A DNA stretch of 64,000 nucleotides from contig NZ_OCPC01000003.1 in the NCBI RefSeq assembly GCF_900220985.1, positions 310,001-374,000 of the forward strand, in the 5' to 3' direction. The stretch is from Parahoeflea halophila. Its GTDB lineage: Bacteria > Pseudomonadota > Alphaproteobacteria > Rhizobiales > Rhizobiaceae. The translations under genes were made by a program, and so were the position numbers. Each line of letters opens with the position of its first letter. Position 1 is the stretch's first letter. The notes under the pieces were generated by a model. That model was given only the letters and a program-made list of their open reading frames with translations, was not told the origin of the DNA and made no database searches. This document shows, one piece after another, positions 8,023-15,856 of this stretch.

Positions 8023-9150
8023 CTACCGGACGATCACCAACCGCTCGGCAGCGCGTGTGATCGCGGTGTAGAGCCAACGCTCGCGGGTTTCGCGGAAGGC
8101 GTAGCTTTCATCGAATAGGACGACGGAGTTCCACTGCGAGCCCTGCGCCTTGTGCACGGTGAGCGCATAACCATAGTCAAAATCGTCGTAGCGCTTCCTG
8201 GTCTGCCAGGGCACCTCGAGATCGGGATCGTCGAAGACGCTTTTGAGCAGCTTGATCTTGGCGGAGCCGCGATCCATGTCGTCGTCTTCGGGCCGGACCA
8301 GCAGGTTGATGCCGGGTTTGACGGTTTCCTTTGACGAGGTCATCACCTGCCAGAGCGATCCGTTAAGCAGCGCTTTCGAGGGATCGTTCCTGAGACACAC
8401 CAGCTTGTCACCGGCCTGCGGGAAGGCCTGGGTAAAGCCCTTGAGCTCGCGCAGGCGCTGGTTGTAGCGGCGGCGGGTGCGGTTGGTGCCGACCAGCACC
8501 TGATCGGCTTCCAGTACCATGTCACGATCGACCTGGTTCTTGCCGATCACCTGGGCGGTGCCGTAGTCGCCATGCATGATCTCGTTGCCTTCACGCACCC
8601 GCATGGCCAGATCAATGATCGGGTTGTCGCGGGCCTGGCGATGGATCTCGGTAAGCAGGATATCGGGTTCGTGCTCGGTGAAGAAGCCCCCCCCGGAAAT
8701 CGGCGGCAACTGGCCCGGATCACCCAGGACCAGGATCGGCGTGCCGAAGCTCATCAGGTCGCGGCCCAGCGCCTCGTCGACCATCGAGCATTCGTCGATG
8801 ATGATGAGGGCCGCCTGCGCCAGCGGGCTCTGCCGGTTGATCGAGAACAGCGGCGAGACCGTGGTCTTGCCGGTCTCCTCGTCTGACACCTCTTCCTCCC
8901 CTTTGGGCCGGTAGATCAGCGAGTGGATGGTGCGGGCATTGGTAGCGCCACGGGCGCGCAACACCTGCGCCGCCTTGCCGGTGAAGGCGGCAAACAGCAC
9001 CTCGCCATCGACATGCTCGGCGAAATACCTCGCCAGCGTGGTCTTGCCGGTGCCGGCATAGCCGAACAGCCGGAAGATCGGCGTGCGGCCGTCCTTGAGC
9101 CATCGCGAGACGGCCTTGAGCGCCTCATCCTGTTGCGGTGAAAACTTCAT
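8023..9150 (-). CDS. RecD-like superfamily 1 DNA helicase
   Basis: A 375-residue SF1B ATPase. Walker A is FGYAGTGKTT (about residue 30), Walker B is LIIIDECSMVD (about 120), motif III is LVLGDPGQLPP, and near the C-terminus YALTVHKAQGSQWNSVVLFDE plus WLYTAITRA form motifs V/VI of the UvrD_C_2 fold. It is shorter than RecD2 and lacks the N-terminal domain, as the stand-alone 'ATP-dependent RecD-like helicase' of alphaproteobacteria does. The role in DNA repair or replication is inferred. The start at 9150 (MKFSPQQDEALK) is preferred over upstream in-frame codons because GAGAGG precedes it closely and the extra 42 residues look non-protein-like. No operon partners. Confidence 0.87.
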   Translation of the reverse strand: MKFSPQQDEALKAVSRWLKDGRTPIFRLFGYAGTGKTTLARYFAEHVDGEVLFAAFTGKAAQVLRARGATNARTIHSLIYRPKGEEEVSDEETGKTTVSPLFSINRQSPLAQAALIIIDECSMVDEALGRDLMSFGTPILVLGDPGQLPPISGGGFFTEHEPDILLTEIHRQARDNPIIDLAMRVREGNEIMHGDYGTAQVIGKNQVDRDMVLEADQVLVGTNRTRRRYNQRLRELKGFTQAFPQAGDKLVCLRNDPSKALLNGSLWQVMTSSKETVKPGINLLVRPEDDDMDRGSAKIKLLKSVFDDPDLEVPWQTRKRYDDFDYGYALTVHKAQGSQWNSVVLFDESYAFRETRERWLYTAITRAAERLVIVR

Positions 9151-9270
9151 GGCCTCTCTTGGCAGATTCGCCGCGACGTGTCGCGCATGGGAATGGAGGC
9201 TGATTAATTCTTGCATGCAGCTTGGCCGAGTGCTGCTCCCCGACCCGGGCGCGCGACATTTTCTTCTTCC

Positions 9271-9296
9271 CGTCACCCCGGATCTGATTCGGAGTC
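9271..9296. repeat. Intergenic imperfect palindrome of the alphaproteobacterial CGTCA-type family
   Basis: CGTCACCCCGGATCTGATTC continues to GGAGTC, an imperfect hairpin with arms ACCCCGGAT / ATTCGGAGT. It resembles the short mobile-looking intergenic palindromes (CGTCATxCCxG...) common in Rhizobiales. A related copy lies at 44698-44726. It sits upstream of the RecD-like gene and has no T-run, so it is not a simple terminator. Confidence 0.5.
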
Positions 9297-9380
9297 ATGT
9301 CCGCCCATGTCATTTTATGGAATGATTTTTTGATCCGGCGGACACAAATCGGGAGCATCCACGGGCTTCGCGGCCTTCAA

Positions 9381-9773
9381 TCAGAGGATCGAGGCCAGGT
9401 TGTGCTTGCCGAGCGTTTGCAGGAAGGCCGATCTGGCCTGGCCGAGCACGCCCTTGAGCCCGCAGCCTGGAAGGAACACGCAATCGTCGCCGCCAAAACA
9501 GCCGGCGATGTTGAAATCGGGTTCCATATGTTCGGCCACCGCCCTGAGACCGATCTCACCCGGCGGCATGGCCAGCCGCAATCCGCCGTTGCGGCCACGC
9601 ACCGGGGTGACGAAGCCGCCGGCGGTGAGGTTCTGTGCAACCTTCATCAGGTGGTGTTTCGAGACGCCAAATTCGCGCGCCAGATCATCGACCGACTTGA
9701 CCTCGGCCGGCGCCCGGCCCAGCGCCATGAGAACGCGGAAAGCGTAGTCAGTGTGAAGCGTCAGGCGCATCAT
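9381..9773 (-). CDS. nsrR: Rrf2-family iron-sulfur regulator, NsrR-like
   Basis: A 130-residue winged-helix regulator. It opens MMRLTLHTDYAFRVLMAL with D9 at the place of the conserved NsrR ligand Asp8, has a helix-turn-helix at about residues 27-50 (VDDLAREFGVSKHHLMKVAQNL), and three cysteines C92, C98 and C104 spaced as the [2Fe-2S]/[4Fe-4S] ligands of NsrR. NsrR represses NO-detoxification genes and is released when NO attacks the cluster. It is divergent from a small membrane protein and a truncated haemoglobin, which fits an NO-response unit. The 83-base spacer carries repeated GTGGTA elements, probably its operator. Start 9773 or 9770 (adjacent ATGs). IscR is excluded by the context and short length. 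Confidence 0.8.
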   Translation of the reverse strand: MMRLTLHTDYAFRVLMALGRAPAEVKSVDDLAREFGVSKHHLMKVAQNLTAGGFVTPVRGRNGGLRLAMPPGEIGLRAVAEHMEPDFNIAGCFGGDDCVFLPGCGLKGVLGQARSAFLQTLGKHNLASIL

Positions 9774-9781
9774 CTACCTCG

Positions 9782-9842
9782 ATAGTGGTATTTCATATAT
9801 TGCTTTTAGTCGTGCGAGCGAATAGTGGTAATCAAAATACCA
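9782..9842. promoter_or_regulatory. Candidate NsrR-like operator between divergent genes
   Basis: The spacer holds ATAGTGGTA twice (9782-9790 and 9822-9830, 40 bases apart). The second copy is inside the inverted repeat TGGTAATCAAAATACCA (9826-9842), which has arms TGGTA/TACCA. Position between the regulator and the haemoglobin operon makes it the likely binding site for the Rrf2 protein; not proven. Confidence 0.55.
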
Positions 9843-9856
9843 GAAAAGAGGGTGCC

Positions 9857-10015
9857 ATGAAAACACTGCTTTGGCTTTTTCTGCTTCCGGGCGATCTGGT
9901 GCGCCGCCAGCTCGGCATCAGCGTCGAACAGGATGGCGGCCTGATCCGCTCCTTCATCAACATGTGCGTCTGGGGAGCGGTGACGCTGTTGATCGCCTTG
10001 AAATATTATGGCTGA
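9857..10015 (+). CDS. Small membrane protein upstream of the truncated haemoglobin
   Basis: A 52-residue protein with ribosome-binding site GAGGG 4-5 bases before the ATG. Two hydrophobic segments are visible (LLWLFLLPG at the N-terminus and SFINMCVWGAVTLLIALKYY at the C-terminus). Its last eight bases overlap the start of the haemoglobin gene, so the two are translated together. I do not recognise the family; the conserved position beside an NO-detoxifying globin suggests a membrane role in the same response. Confidence 0.7.
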   Translation: MKTLLWLFLLPGDLVRRQLGISVEQDGGLIRSFINMCVWGAVTLLIALKYYG

Positions 10016-10457
10016 CCGGCCCGATCCATTCGTCATCAACGCCCGGCCGGCGCCGCCGCGGGTTCCGGACGTCGCGATCACTCCGGACGAGATCGCGCTG
10101 CTGGTTGAGCGGTTTTACAGTGCGGTCCGCCAGCACCCACGGCTCGGCCCGCTGTTCGAGAACCGGCTCGCGGGCAAATGGCCCCCCCATCTTGAGCGGA
10201 TGAACCTGTTCTGGCGTTCGGTGCTGTTGCATTCGGGCGAGTATTCCGGCCAGCCGGTGGTCAAGCACAATGGTTTGCCGGACCTGCAGGAGGGTGATTT
10301 CCGGCTGTGGCTGGAATTGTTCGAACAGACCACGGCGGAGCTGTTCGAGACCGAAATAGCAGCCCCGATCCAGGTGATCGCCCGGCGCATCGCCCGCAGC
10401 CTGTGGCTCGCACGCTTCGGCACACCGTTCAACAAGGCGCCGGACTGGCTGGATTGA
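10008..10457 (+). CDS. Group III truncated haemoglobin
   Basis: A 149-residue 2-on-2 globin of group III (trHbP, Ctb-like). Markers are FYSAVRQHPRLGPLF in the A/B region, NRLAGKWPPHLERMNLFWRSVLL with the group-III aromatic run, and the proximal haem ligand H87 in VVKHNGLPDLQEGDFRLWLELF. Group III globins bind O2 and NO and are tied to nitrosative-stress tolerance. It is translationally coupled to the 52-residue membrane protein and lies behind an NsrR-like regulator with a shared operator region, so induction by NO is expected. Confidence 0.9.
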   Translation: MADRPDPFVINARPAPPRVPDVAITPDEIALLVERFYSAVRQHPRLGPLFENRLAGKWPPHLERMNLFWRSVLLHSGEYSGQPVVKHNGLPDLQEGDFRLWLELFEQTTAELFETEIAAPIQVIARRIARSLWLARFGTPFNKAPDWLD

Positions 10458-10468
10458 AAGTTCGGGCC

Positions 10469-10888
10469 TTACGCCCGCTCCGGGTCGTTTTCCAGAAGGA
10501 TCGGCTGGCCGTGCGGGGTGGCGTGGGCGGCGCGTTGCCAGGCGTGTGAGACCGCATCGATCATCTCGGAACCGGTCACACCCTTTTGCGACAGCAGCGC
10601 TTCGATTGCTGCGAGCCAGTGCTGGTAATAATCGCTGCCATCCTGTGCGGCATTCGGCCTGGCCACCTGGCGGGACAGTTCCGCCGCCCATTCGCTCCAG
10701 GTGAAGACACCGCGCTGATGCAGCGCCACGGCGAGCGCGAAGGCCTGGGCCTGCCAGGGTTCGGCGAAGACAGGCGCATCAGGTCCCGAACCGACAGGCA
10801 GGCGGAACGGCGTGTCGGCGGCGCCGGCATCTGGACCAGCCGCGGCGGATGGTTCAGGCCGGCTCAAGATAGCTCTCCCAAGCATCAA
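10469..10888 (-). CDS. Nitrile hydratase accessory (activator/metallochaperone-like) protein
   Basis: A 139-residue protein matching the accessory subunit that helps load metal into nitrile hydratase: VFAEPWQAQAFALAVALHQRGVFTWSEWAAELSRQV (about residues 40-75) is the region it shares with the beta-subunit N-terminus, and YYQHWLAAIEALL follows. It is last in the operon after the beta subunit, overlapping it by about 35 bases. The first ~30 residues are Pro/Ala-rich and poorly conserved, so a start further in is possible. Needed for maturation, not catalysis. Confidence 0.85.
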   Translation of the reverse strand: MMLGRAILSRPEPSAAAGPDAGAADTPFRLPVGSGPDAPVFAEPWQAQAFALAVALHQRGVFTWSEWAAELSRQVARPNAAQDGSDYYQHWLAAIEALLSQKGVTGSEMIDAVSHAWQRAAHATPHGQPILLENDPERA

Positions 10889-11513
10889 TCGACACGGTCA
10901 GCGCCGGATCAGCCCGCTGCCCCCAGAGTTCGCGTCCGTCGAAACAGACGGTATAGACATGTTCGGGGTTTTCGCCCTTGCCGTGCGCATTGCTGTCGGG
11001 GAAGACGAAGCCTTCGCGCACGGCCTCGATGGTGCCTGTCTTGTCGCGCGCATAGCGCGGCAGCCGCGTGTGGCCTTCGGGGTGTTCATTGATGGTGCGG
11101 ACCCGGTCGCCGGGCTTGAAACGGGGCTCAGTCGAAACGTCCCGGTTGCAGGGCCCGCCACGGGAAAGAACCGCGGCAACATCGTTTTCATGTAGCACCC
11201 GCTTTGGCGTGACGCCGGGCCAGATCTTGTGGCCCGCCAGCAGCTCGTCGGCCGCGACAAAGCCGTAACGTTCGAGCAGGGTTTCCAGCGCCCTGATCCA
11301 GATCTCGTAATAGCTGGAGGAATAATAGACTGCCGGGTGCAGGCTTTCGCGGGCATGGCGGCTTTCGTCAATGGTCCAGGCGCCGAACGCGCCGGTGGCC
11401 AGCGTCACGCCGAGCGCGCGCCTTTCCCAATCGGCATGAAACACCGGTTCGTTGGTTTCGGGCGCGACCGGGCCGAAGCCCATCTGTCCGCCAAGATCGT
11501 GCGGGCCGTTCAT
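10854..11513 (-). CDS. nthB: Nitrile hydratase beta subunit
   Basis: A 219-residue subunit of the alpha2beta2 or alphabeta enzyme that hydrates nitriles to amides. The start [16 protein letters not shown] is the family hallmark, with [29 protein letters not shown] next and the SH3-like C-terminal half ([34 protein letters not shown]) after. The ATG overlaps the alpha-subunit stop by four bases. A longer frame reaching 11849 exists but the upstream part is an artefact. No aliphatic amidase lies nearby to hydrolyse the amide product. Confidence 0.92.
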   Translation of the reverse strand: MNGPHDLGGQMGFGPVAPETNEPVFHADWERRALGVTLATGAFGAWTIDESRHARESLHPAVYYSSSYYEIWIRALETLLERYGFVAADELLAGHKIWPGVTPKRVLHENDVAAVLSRGGPCNRDVSTEPRFKPGDRVRTINEHPEGHTRLPRYARDKTGTIEAVREGFVFPDSNAHGKGENPEHVYTVCFDGRELWGQRADPALTVSIDAWESYLEPA

Positions 11514-12184
11514 GATGCTGCCCCATTGCCGGCCTCCGGTGGCCACACAGCACCGGGTTCGCGCGACCCGGGCATGAGCGGCAGGCCGGTGCCGATCATG
11601 GCGTCGCGGGTGACCAGCCGGGCAAGCTCGTCTTCGCCGAGGCCTTCGGTTTCCACCGGGCGCGTCGGCACCACCATGTAGCGCAGCTCGGCGGTGGAAT
11701 CCCACACCCGGATGCGGGTGTCCTCGGGAAGAATGAGACCGAATTCGGCCAGCACGCCGCGCGGATTGATGACCGCCTGGCTGCGATAGGGCGGCGCCTT
11801 GTACCAGACCGGCGGCACGCCGAGCACGGTCCAGGGGTAGCAGGAACACAACGTGCAGACGACGAGATTGTGAGTGTCTTCGGTGTTGAAGACCGCCTGC
11901 ATGTGCTCGCCCTGGCGGCCCATGTAACCGAGCGAGGCGATGGCTGCGGTGGCGTCACGCTTGAGCCATTCCGCAAACTCCGGATCGGACCAGGCTTTCG
12001 CCACCACGCGGGCGCCGTTGCGCGGGCCGACCTTGTGCTCGTAGGTGTCGACGATGGCGTCGATGGCAGCGGGATCGATCAGGCCCTTTTCGACAAGGAT
12101 CGTCTCCAGCGCCTTGACCCGGGCGGCGAAGGGATCAAGCTCGTTGTCGTGGTGGTGATCGTGGTCAGGATGGTCGTGTGTCAT
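11510..12184 (-). CDS. nthA: Nitrile hydratase alpha subunit, cobalt type
   Basis: A 224-residue catalytic subunit. The metal site is [10 protein letters not shown] with C110, C113 and C115; threonine between the first two cysteines is typical of Co(III) enzymes, serine of Fe enzymes. The two later cysteines are oxidised to sulfinic/sulfenic acids in known enzymes. The following [20 protein letters not shown] is conserved. Odd feature: the N-terminus [19 protein letters not shown] has six histidines in the first twelve residues. It starts 26 bases after the LysE-family gene, so the transcription unit is probably LysE, alpha, beta, accessory. A frame fusing it to the LysE gene exists but the ATG at 12184 is the natural start. 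Confidence 0.93.
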   Translation of the reverse strand: MTHDHPDHDHHHDNELDPFAARVKALETILVEKGLIDPAAIDAIVDTYEHKVGPRNGARVVAKAWSDPEFAEWLKRDATAAIASLGYMGRQGEHMQAVFNTEDTHNLVVCTLCSCYPWTVLGVPPVWYKAPPYRSQAVINPRGVLAEFGLILPEDTRIRVWDSTAELRYMVVPTRPVETEGLGEDELARLVTRDAMIGTGLPLMPGSREPGAVWPPEAGNGAAS

Positions 12185-12210
12185 GGCGTGAGCGTAGTCC
12201 TTGCGATCCG

Positions 12211-12804
12211 CTACCGCAACATCGGCCAGAGGCTGAGGATCAGTAACACGGCCATGGTGATGTTGAACCATTTGAGCCGCAGCGGATCGGCCAGCCAGGA
12301 CCTGAGCACGGAGCCGAACCCGGCCCAGGCTGCAACGCAGGGTATGGTGGCAAGCGCAAAGGCCAAAAAGATCAGCAGCACCGTGTCGGCGTAATGTGCA
12401 GGGTCGGTGTAAATTCCCATGGCGGTGACCAGCATCACCCAGGCCTTGGGGTTGACCCACTGGAACGCCGCCGCCTCGAGAAACGTCATCGGCCGCGCAC
12501 CAGCCTTCGCTTCGGGCAACGTGTTCGATATTGCAATGCGCCAGGCGATATAGACGAGATAGCCACCACCCACGATCTTGAGAACCAGATAAAGCGACGG
12601 AAAGGCCGTCAGCAAGGTGCCAAGCCCGAAGCCGACGCCCAAAAGCAGTGCCAGAAATCCGATGCCGATGCCCGCCATGTGCGGCACGGTGTTGCGGAAG
12701 CCGAAATTCACGCCGGATGTGAACAGCATCATGGTGTTCGGGCCCGGCGTGCCGGAGGCAACGAAGGCAAAAGCGATCAGGGTGAGGAAGGTTTCGAGTG
12801 CCAT
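12211..12804 (-). CDS. LysE/RhtB-family exporter at the head of the nitrile hydratase operon
   Basis: A 197-residue inner-membrane exporter with about six helices. [13 protein letters not shown] near residue 18 is the LysE-family signature, and [12 protein letters not shown] and [15 protein letters not shown] are the other conserved segments. The family exports amino acids and homoserine lactones. It lies 26 bases upstream of the nitrile hydratase alpha gene on the same strand, suggesting co-expression, perhaps to export a product or an amino-acid-like intermediate; that is inference. The start at 12804 ([12 protein letters not shown]) has GGGAAAG upstream and is better than the GTG at 12849. 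Confidence 0.88.
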   Translation of the reverse strand: MALETFLTLIAFAFVASGTPGPNTMMLFTSGVNFGFRNTVPHMAGIGIGFLALLLGVGFGLGTLLTAFPSLYLVLKIVGGGYLVYIAWRIAISNTLPEAKAGARPMTFLEAAAFQWVNPKAWVMLVTAMGIYTDPAHYADTVLLIFLAFALATIPCVAAWAGFGSVLRSWLADPLRLKWFNITMAVLLILSLWPMLR

Positions 12805-12925
12805 GGTCTTTCCCGCCGGCCCGATGCCGGTCCCGATGTGATAAACCACCGTTGCCGCGAGACAAACAAATTGTCGTCATACCGGCATTCGAGAATGTGA
12901 TGGCAACCCAACAAAGGAGACCTAA

Positions 12926-13771
12926 ATGGGCCAAGCGCTACCAAAGGCGGCGTTCAGCGACGGACAGAGTGTTCCAGCGCTCGGACTCGGCACCTGGCAC
13001 ATGGGCGAACGCGGCGGCGAAAAGGCGGGCGAAGTGCGGGCGTTGCAGGCAGGCATCGCGTCCGGCATGACACTGATCGACACGGCGGAAATGTATGCCA
13101 ATGGCGGTGCGGAAGAGGTCACCGGCGAAGCCATCAAAGGCCGGCGTGACGAGGTCTTTCTCGTCTCCAAGGTGCTGCCCTCCAACGCCAGCCGTCACGG
13201 CACCATCGCGGCCTGCGAGGCGAGCCTGAAACGGCTCGGAACCGATCATATCGACCTCTACCTGCTGCACTGGCCCGGCCGACATCCGCTCGGCGGAACC
13301 GTCGAGGCTTTTGAGGAATTGCGCGCAGCCGGCAAGATCAAGCGCTGGGGCGTTTCCAATTTCGACACGCTCGCCATGCGGCAGCTCTCCGCCCTGCCGC
13401 ATGGCGACAATTGTGCCGCCAACCAGGTGCTCTACAACCTGTCGACCCGCGGCATCGAATTCGACCTCATGCCGTGGATGGCTGACAAGGCGATGCCTCT
13501 GATGGCCTATTCGCCGCTCGACGAAGGCCGGTTGCTCCGGCATCCGGGGCTGGGCAGAATGGCAAAACGGCTCGGGCTGCCGCCGGCGCAACTGGCGCTG
13601 GCGTTTCTGCTTCACCGCGATAACGTGATTGCGATCCCGAAATCATCGAGCCCGGAACGGGTGGCTGAAAACCGCGCCGCGGCCGACATTTCACTGACCG
13701 CGGATCAATTGGCGGAACTCGACAAGATCTTCCCACCGCCCCGCGCGCGCGAACCCCTGCAGATGATCTGA
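12926..13771 (+). CDS. Aldo/keto reductase
   Basis: A 281-residue NADPH-dependent (beta/alpha)8 reductase. The catalytic tetrad D52, Y57, K82 and H115 is complete ([24 protein letters not shown]). The C-terminal cofactor motif [16 protein letters not shown] is present. The ribosome-binding site AAAGGAGACCTAA before the ATG is near ideal. It is divergent from the LysE/nitrile hydratase operon, with 121 bases between. Probably cytoplasmic carbonyl detoxification; substrate unknown. Confidence 0.9.
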   Translation: MGQALPKAAFSDGQSVPALGLGTWHMGERGGEKAGEVRALQAGIASGMTLIDTAEMYANGGAEEVTGEAIKGRRDEVFLVSKVLPSNASRHGTIAACEASLKRLGTDHIDLYLLHWPGRHPLGGTVEAFEELRAAGKIKRWGVSNFDTLAMRQLSALPHGDNCAANQVLYNLSTRGIEFDLMPWMADKAMPLMAYSPLDEGRLLRHPGLGRMAKRLGLPPAQLALAFLLHRDNVIAIPKSSSPERVAENRAAADISLTADQLAELDKIFPPPRAREPLQMI

Positions 13772-13957
13772 AAACGCCGCACGAAAAGAGGATCAAGACC
13801 CGGTCAGACACCCTACCTCGGACAGCACCGCGCCCAACCTGTTCGCCAACGAAGCCCCGGGAAAACGGCCGCGCACGGACAATCCCGGCTCTTCAAGAGA
13901 GCGGAAAACACCGGCTTCGTGTTGCGGAGATGGATGTACCTTGACCTTCAGCCAGGG

Positions 13958-14917
13958 TCAGTGCGCGACAACAACCCGGTTGCGTCCCGTGTTTTTGGCC
14001 TCATAGAGCGCCTCGTCTGCTCGCGCGACAATCTTTCCGAATTCCGTATCTTCAGGTGAACGGGTGGCCACGCCGACCGAGATCGAGAAGCGCAACGCAC
14101 CGTCATTCGTCGGTATTTCGATGCGCCCGATTGATTTGCGCAGTTTCTCGCCAACGGCCGCAGCGGCCGTTTCATTCAACCCGGGAAGAAGGACAAGGAA
14201 TTCCTCGCCACCGATACGCGCAAACACGCCTTTCTCCGGCCCGACGGCTTCGGCACCGCACCTGGCCAACGCGATGAGAGCCTGATCACCCAGCCCGTGG
14301 CCGTAGCTGTCATTGATTTTCTTGAAGTGATCCACATCCAGTAGTAGCACAGAGAGGTCCCGGTCAGACACGCTGGCATTCTCCATGCAATCGGCTGCGA
14401 TAGCGAAAACATGGCGCCTATTGAACGCCCCGGTCAATTCGTCGGTGGTCGAGAGCCGCTCAAGCGACTGCTCCTTGAGCTTCAGGTCAGAAACATCTTG
14501 AAACAGAACCTGAATGACCGGCGTTCCGGCCCAGGGCAGGCGTGCGCTTATCAGTTTGATGTTAATGGGCGGCCCGTCGCCCGCGCTCAGGAGGGTCTCC
14601 TTGTTGATAACCTCAGCACCCTCTGCAAAGGAACGTTGCAACTGGTTCATAACAGCATCGAATTCAGTAGGATCTACAAAATCCAAGACATGCTGACCGA
14701 CCAGCTCCTCTTTCCTGACGCCGAGCATTCGGCAGGCTTCTTGATTGCCAAACAGGATCCCTTGTTCAGTATGAATCAACAACCCCATTGGCATGATGTC
14801 GAGCATCATTCCCAGGCGTTGCTGAGTGTCAATCAAAGCCTGTTGGGTTGCCTCGGCTGCACCTATGGCATCATCATCAAGGTAAAACTCGCCGTTTTGG
14901 GCTTGTGCCGATCCCAT
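13958..14917 (-). CDS. PAS-GGDEF diguanylate cyclase
   Basis: A 319-residue cytoplasmic protein: a PAS domain at about 35-145 (MLDIMPMGLLIHTEQGILFGNQEACRMLG), a short coiled linker, and a GGDEF domain from about 155 (TDELTGAFNRRHVF, LLDVDHFKKINDSYGHGLGDQAL) with an intact active-site GGEEF (RIGGEEFLVLLPG). It makes c-di-GMP from two GTP, with the PAS domain sensing an unknown signal. The upstream I-site (RxxD) is not evident. AGGAGGTGCACT gives a very strong ribosome-binding site. Monocistronic. Confidence 0.92.
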   Translation of the reverse strand: MGSAQAQNGEFYLDDDAIGAAEATQQALIDTQQRLGMMLDIMPMGLLIHTEQGILFGNQEACRMLGVRKEELVGQHVLDFVDPTEFDAVMNQLQRSFAEGAEVINKETLLSAGDGPPINIKLISARLPWAGTPVIQVLFQDVSDLKLKEQSLERLSTTDELTGAFNRRHVFAIAADCMENASVSDRDLSVLLLDVDHFKKINDSYGHGLGDQALIALARCGAEAVGPEKGVFARIGGEEFLVLLPGLNETAAAAVGEKLRKSIGRIEIPTNDGALRFSISVGVATRSPEDTEFGKIVARADEALYEAKNTGRNRVVVAH

Positions 14918-15259
14918 AGTGCACCTCCTCGCAATATTTGAGATTTAGCACTCCCAATCTAAAGATTTGGTTTCGACACCGCCTCTCACCCTGCCGGCCG
15001 CAGCAGAAAATGATCACGTCAAGCAGAAAAAACTGTAACGCACTACTTCTCAGAAGCACTTTCAGCCGGATTTAATTATCATCTCAAATATTTTTTGCTC
15101 CCGGTCGAGCATTCGACCGGTATTTCACTAATACAAGGGCTTCTCTATCTGCAACTTCGCTAAATCTCGACTAGCGGAAAGAACAGAACCGTCCCCGCAC
15201 AATTTACGCAAATTCGCCCGGTACGGATCTCGAAGCACAAGAGCGACAGGCCGGCGGCC
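14918..15259. other. 342-base intergenic region between a diguanylate cyclase and ilvH
   Basis: AT-richer than its surroundings, with no supported coding frame. It holds a perfect 8-bp-stem hairpin at 15101-15120 (CCGGTCGA GCAT TCGACCGG). A T-run lies before it on the plus strand, so it is not a classical terminator for either neighbour. It could be part of an unrecognised small RNA or regulatory site. Confidence 0.4.
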
Positions 15260-15832
15260 CTACATGCCCTGAGGACCGCGATTCATGGCGGCGATGCCGG
15301 TGCGGCAGATCTCGACCAGGCCGAGGGGGCGCATGATCGAGATGAACTGTTCGATCTTGGAAACCCGGCCGGTGATCTCGAAGATGAAATGCTCGGTGTT
15401 GGCGTCGATCACCTGGGCGCGGAAGGCGTCAGCGAGCCTGAGCGCTTCGACCCGGTTGTCATTGGTGCCGGTGACCTTGACCAGGGCAAGCTCGCGTTCG
15501 AGCGGCTTGTCATGACCGAGTTCGGCCGAGCGCACGGTGAGATCGACCACCCGGTGCACCGGAACAATGCGCTCGAGCTGCGACTTGATCTGCTCGAGCA
15601 CCTGCGGCGTGGCCGTGGTGACGATGGTGATGCGAGACAGATGCGCCTCGTGTTCGGTCTCCGAGACCGTCAGGCTCTCGATGTTGTAACCGCGGCCGGA
15701 GAACAGGCCGATGACCCGGGCAAGGACACCCGGCTCGTTGTCGACAAGCACCGAGAGGGTGTGGGATTCAGGCCGGGCGGTTTCGGCGGTCATGAAATAG
15801 GCCGAACCGGTGGGCTGATGCTGTGCGTTCAT
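15260..15832 (-). CDS. ilvH: Acetolactate synthase, small regulatory subunit
   Basis: A 190-residue regulatory subunit of acetohydroxyacid synthase (valine, leucine and isoleucine synthesis). An N-terminal ACT domain starts at about residue 23 (HTLSVLVDNEPGVLARVIGLFSGRGYNIESLTV) and binds valine for feedback inhibition; the C-terminal domain (AFRAQVIDANTEHFIFEITG...) is typical. It lies 24 bases after ilvI in one operon under the leader-peptide attenuator upstream of ilvI. Four in-frame residues of ATG choice do not change the domains. Confidence 0.96.
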   Translation of the reverse strand: MNAQHQPTGSAYFMTAETARPESHTLSVLVDNEPGVLARVIGLFSGRGYNIESLTVSETEHEAHLSRITIVTTATPQVLEQIKSQLERIVPVHRVVDLTVRSAELGHDKPLERELALVKVTGTNDNRVEALRLADAFRAQVIDANTEHFIFEITGRVSKIEQFISIMRPLGLVEICRTGIAAMNRGPQGM

Positions 15833-15856
15833 GAGATTGTTCCTCTAACAGGCGCT

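Noticed and set aside
11510-12934. 474-residue LysE/nitrile hydratase fusion frame
   Set aside because: The LysE part is in another frame; the natural alpha-subunit ATG is at 12184 and the upstream frame has no domain.
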